Shown in pieces: positions 19,976 to 21,459 of a DNA stretch of 21,459 bases. The translations under genes were made by a program, and so were the position numbers. The stretch spans positions 1 through 21,459 of the forward strand of contig JADHQX010000009.1 of the NCBI GenBank assembly GCA_016777745.1, written 5' to 3'. The DNA comes from Candidatus Pelagibacterales bacterium. GTDB lineage: Bacteria; Pseudomonadota; Alphaproteobacteria; Pelagibacterales; AG-422-B15. The first letter of the stretch is position 1, and each line of letters opens with the position of its first letter. The notes under the pieces were generated by a model. That model worked only from the letters and a program-made list of their open reading frames with translations, did no database searches and had not been told where the DNA came from.

Positions 19976-20010
19976 TAAGGTCTAATAATTATCTGAATTA
20001 TTAGGCCTTA
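19976..20010 (+). promoter_or_regulatory. 15-bp inverted repeat in the divergent region before rlmB
   Basis: The arms (19976-19990 and 19996-20010) pair over 15 positions around the loop ATCTG. Fourteen pairs are Watson-Crick; one (19981 with 20005) is a G-U wobble on the plus strand and an A-C mismatch on the minus strand. Core arm sequence: TCTAATAATT / AATTATTAGG. It sits 84 nt before rlmB and about 70 nt before tRNA-Tyr, between divergent genes. No T-run follows directly on either strand. Candidates are a protein-binding operator or a structured rlmB leader; I cannot name a regulator. Confidence 0.5.
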
Positions 20011-20093
20011 AGTGGTGTCTTATATGTAAAAAAAACAGGTTTATCAATAACTATTACACAGAAATGAAAAACTAATTTATAACAATCAAGTAA

Positions 20094-20861
20094 ATGAAAA
20101 ATAGATCAAAAAATAAGTCAAAATCAAGGAAAAACCAGGATCACTGGATTTATGGTTACCACGCAGTCATTGCAGCTTTAAAAAATGAAAATCGAATTAA
20201 ATATCGTCTTGTTGTAGATGAGGGGGCCAAGAAAAAATTAGATAAAGAGCCAGATTTTCTTCTTCCAAAAGCTCTAACCCCTGCAATTAAAGAAAAAAAT
20301 GAAATTGAGAAGCTTTTTGACCATAAAGTGAATCATCAAGGTATTGCTTTGAACGTTGAAAAATTACCTCAGTTAAAATTACAAGATTTTATTAACGATT
20401 TCTTAGATACCGAAAAATCAACTGTGGCAATCCTAGATCAACTAGAAGATTCACAAAATGTTGGCGCAATATTTAGATCAGCTTATGGACTAGGTATTGA
20501 TGCTATAATTCTTACAGATAGTAAGTCTGTTTCCGAAAATGATTTTATTGCAAAAACGGCAGCAGGAGGATTAGATAAAATTCCCTTTACAACAGTTACC
20601 AATATATCTTCAGCAATCAAAATTTTACAAGAAAATCAATTCTGGGTATATGGTTTAGATGGCAGTTCAGATAAGATGATTAATCAAATAGATTTTCCTA
20701 AAAAAACTGCTCTAGTACTTGGATCAGAGGCTGATGGCATGAGAAATATTACAAAGAATTTATGTGATGAAGTATTTAAGATTGGAATAAATAAAAATTT
20801 AGAAAGCCTTAATGTTTCTAATGCAGCTGCAATTACATTTTTTTATCTAAATACTAAATAA
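20094..20861 (+). CDS. rlmB: 23S rRNA (guanosine-2'-O-)-methyltransferase RlmB (TrmH/SpoU family)
   Basis: The enzyme uses S-adenosylmethionine to 2'-O-methylate a guanosine of 23S rRNA (G2251 in E. coli) in the P loop of the peptidyl-transferase centre. The 255-residue product has an N-terminal substrate-binding domain (IYGYHAVIAAL, 19-29; VNHQGIAL, 79-86) and a C-terminal SPOUT knot with all three motifs: LDQLEDSQNVGAIFRSA (115-131; Asn122, Arg128), LVLGSEADGM (207-216; Glu212) and LESLNVSNAAAI (236-247). Motif 3 reads NVSNAA where NVSVA is more usual. The first 15 residues are Lys/Arg/Ser-rich and may contact RNA. The ATG lacks a clear ribosome binding site. It is divergent from the tRNA-Tyr-tuf block. 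Specificity within the TrmH family is inferred from overall similarity. Confidence 0.9.
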   Translation: MKNRSKNKSKSRKNQDHWIYGYHAVIAALKNENRIKYRLVVDEGAKKKLDKEPDFLLPKALTPAIKEKNEIEKLFDHKVNHQGIALNVEKLPQLKLQDFINDFLDTEKSTVAILDQLEDSQNVGAIFRSAYGLGIDAIILTDSKSVSENDFIAKTAAGGLDKIPFTTVTNISSAIKILQENQFWVYGLDGSSDKMINQIDFPKKTALVLGSEADGMRNITKNLCDEVFKIGINKNLESLNVSNAAAITFFYLNTK

Positions 20862-20918
20862 ATTAAATTTATATTACTTTTGTTGCGATATTTGAAAAAA
20901 ATGTTAATTTCTGCTTAC

Positions 20919-20994
20919 GCCCCTATAGCTCAGTTGGTAGAGCAATTGATTTGTAATCAATAGGTCAGCTGTTCGAGTCAGCTTGGGGGCACCA
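20919..20994 (+). tRNA. tRNA-Thr (anticodon UGU)
   Basis: A complete 76-nt cloverleaf with encoded CCA. The acceptor arms GCCCCTA and TGGGGGC pair with one T-G wobble; the anticodon stem ATTGA/TCAAT closes the loop TTTGTAA with anticodon UGU; the T stem AGCTG/CAGCT is perfect around TTCGAGT. It lies 57 nt after rlmB on the same strand. A weak promoter-like pair (TTGTTG at 20880-20885 and TTAATT at 20904-20909, 18-nt spacer) precedes it. tRNA 3' ends are common integration sites, and the sequence after this one looks non-core. Confidence 0.97.
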
Positions 20995-21060
20995 TCCACA
21001 CTCAAAAATTAGACAACAAAATAAATAGATCACAGTATATACCCATTATATACCACCAGA

Positions 21061-21095
21061 ACACTTTGCTATAAGCCAAAAAACAGTGTCTTTTT
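21061..21095 (+). terminator. possible intrinsic terminator after tRNA-Thr
   Basis: ACACT (21061-21065) and AGTGT (21085-21089) form a short stem, with an inner GCT-ATA-AGC hairpin, followed by C and five T residues. It is 67 nt beyond tRNA-Thr, the right side and strand for ending that transcript. The stem is weak, with unpaired bases, so this is a tentative call. Confidence 0.35.
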
Positions 21096-21260
21096 AACTA
21101 TTTGATTGATTATACCCTTAAAAAAGCGTTGGTTTTCCTCATTAAAATAGACAAAATAAATGGATGAAAATCAGTAAATTACAGGACCATGTAAACAAAT
21201 GGTTAAAGGGTTTATTCTGTATATAGCATTAGGATAAACAGAAGAGTCCTTTTCTTGCTC

Positions 21261-21283
21261 TTCGAGTCCTATTACGGCACCAT
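21261..21283 (+). pseudogene. possible tRNA 3'-end fragment or attachment-site-like remnant
   Basis: The segment has TTCGAGTC (a T-loop sequence) and, 7 nt later, GGCACCAT, containing an acceptor-like end with CCA. The same two 8-mers, spaced 8 nt apart, form the 3' end of the tRNA-Thr gene some 290 nt upstream. The T stem does not pair, and no full cloverleaf can be folded upstream (GTAA at 21191-21194 could pair with TTAC at 21272-21275, but the arms between are poor). It could be a decayed tRNA, a fragment left by an integrating element, or chance. Confidence 0.3.
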
Positions 21284-21383
21284 AACGACAGGGGGATTCA
21301 TATTAGACTACTTGCTTTGTTTGCTATCTTAAAACGCTGTTTACCCGGACCCGATCATCTTCGGCTTCGCCGGAAAAAGTAAG

Positions 21384-21458
21384 AGGGGTCCCGACCAAAG
21401 TTCAAACTAGAAAGTTCACCCCTACCCGTACCCCCCGGAAATTATATAAAGGGGTCCC
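21384..21458. repeat. short G+C-rich direct and inverted repeats
   Basis: AGGGGTCCC occurs at 21384-21392 and again at 21450-21458. AAAGTTCA occurs at 21397-21404 and 21411-21418. AGGGGT (21384-21389) is also an inverted match of ACCCCT (21418-21423), and GGACCC at 21347-21352 is an inverted match of the GGGTCC core. Such clustering in 110 nt stands out against the A/T-rich, repeat-free core block. Function is unknown. Confidence 0.55.
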
Positions 21459-21459
21459 A

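Larger units (their letters stand above)
20995..21459. other. gene-free region after tRNA-Thr with compositional change
   Basis: No coding sequence with a start, ribosome binding site or recognisable protein is visible on either strand. From 20995 to about 21240 it is A/T-rich like the rest of the window and holds the possible terminator and a short direct repeat (TATATACC at 21036-21043 and 21047-21054). A sequence resembling a tRNA 3' end follows at 21261-21283. From about 21340 to the edge it becomes clearly G+C-rich, with C-runs, small hairpins (CGGC-TTC-GCCG at 21362-21372) and repeats of GGGGTCCC. It may be the edge of an accessory region, decayed DNA or a chimeric contig end. Confidence 0.7.

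Noticed and set aside
20064..20075. Three-codon open frame (ATG AAA AAC TAA) before rlmB, as a possible leader peptide
   Set aside because: It has no ribosome binding site and no attenuator-like feature; such short frames are expected by chance in A/T-rich DNA.
20995..21459. CRISPR array or tandem repeat array in the tail
   Set aside because: The repeats are only 8-9 nt, occur twice each, and have no regular spacing, so they do not form an array.

Overview
The window is the conserved core of a bacterial chromosome: translation and transcription genes from an AT-rich (roughly one-third G+C by eye) alphaproteobacterium. Protein sequences and gene order fit a free-living, streamlined marine-type lineage such as Pelagibacterales or a similar AT-rich group (inference; no database search was possible). 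Genes are tightly packed: most gaps are 0-25 nt, rplD/rplW overlap by 4 nt, and all four tRNAs encode their CCA ends.

Layout. On the minus strand, reading from about 19.9 kb down to 1, one nearly continuous block runs tRNA-Tyr, tRNA-Gly, tuf, tRNA-Trp, secE, nusG, rplK, rplA, rplJ, rplL, rpoB, rpoC, then rpsL, rpsG, fusA, rpsJ, rplC, rplD, rplW, rplB, rpsS, rplV, rpsC and the first nine codons of rplP. This joins the classic tufB-secE-nusG, L11/L10-rpoBC (beta), str and S10 operons end to end. The only large internal gap (147 nt, rpoC-rpsL) holds a good sigma70-type promoter and a hairpin next to the rpsL ribosome binding site. A second hairpin lies between rplL and rpoB, where the E. coli operon has its attenuator. 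There is no tuf copy between fusA and rpsJ, and there is no room for an E. coli-style L10 leader (4-nt rplA-rplJ gap) or S10 leader (9-nt fusA-rpsJ gap).

On the plus strand, rlmB (23S rRNA Gm2251 methyltransferase) and tRNA-Thr(UGU) are divergent from the big block. The 188-nt divergent region contains a 15-bp hairpin. Together the genes make ribosomal proteins, RNA polymerase beta and beta', elongation factors EF-Tu and EF-G, NusG, the SecE translocon subunit, four tRNAs and one rRNA-modifying enzyme.

The last 465 nt, after tRNA-Thr, carry no recognisable gene. They hold a possible terminator, a sequence resembling a tRNA 3' end, and from about 21340 a G+C-rich stretch with short direct and inverted repeats unlike the rest of the window. 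This tail is the only part that looks accessory, or possibly a chimeric contig end. I did not find a convincing new multi-gene system; the points most worth a second look are the tail and the regulatory structures in the operon block.
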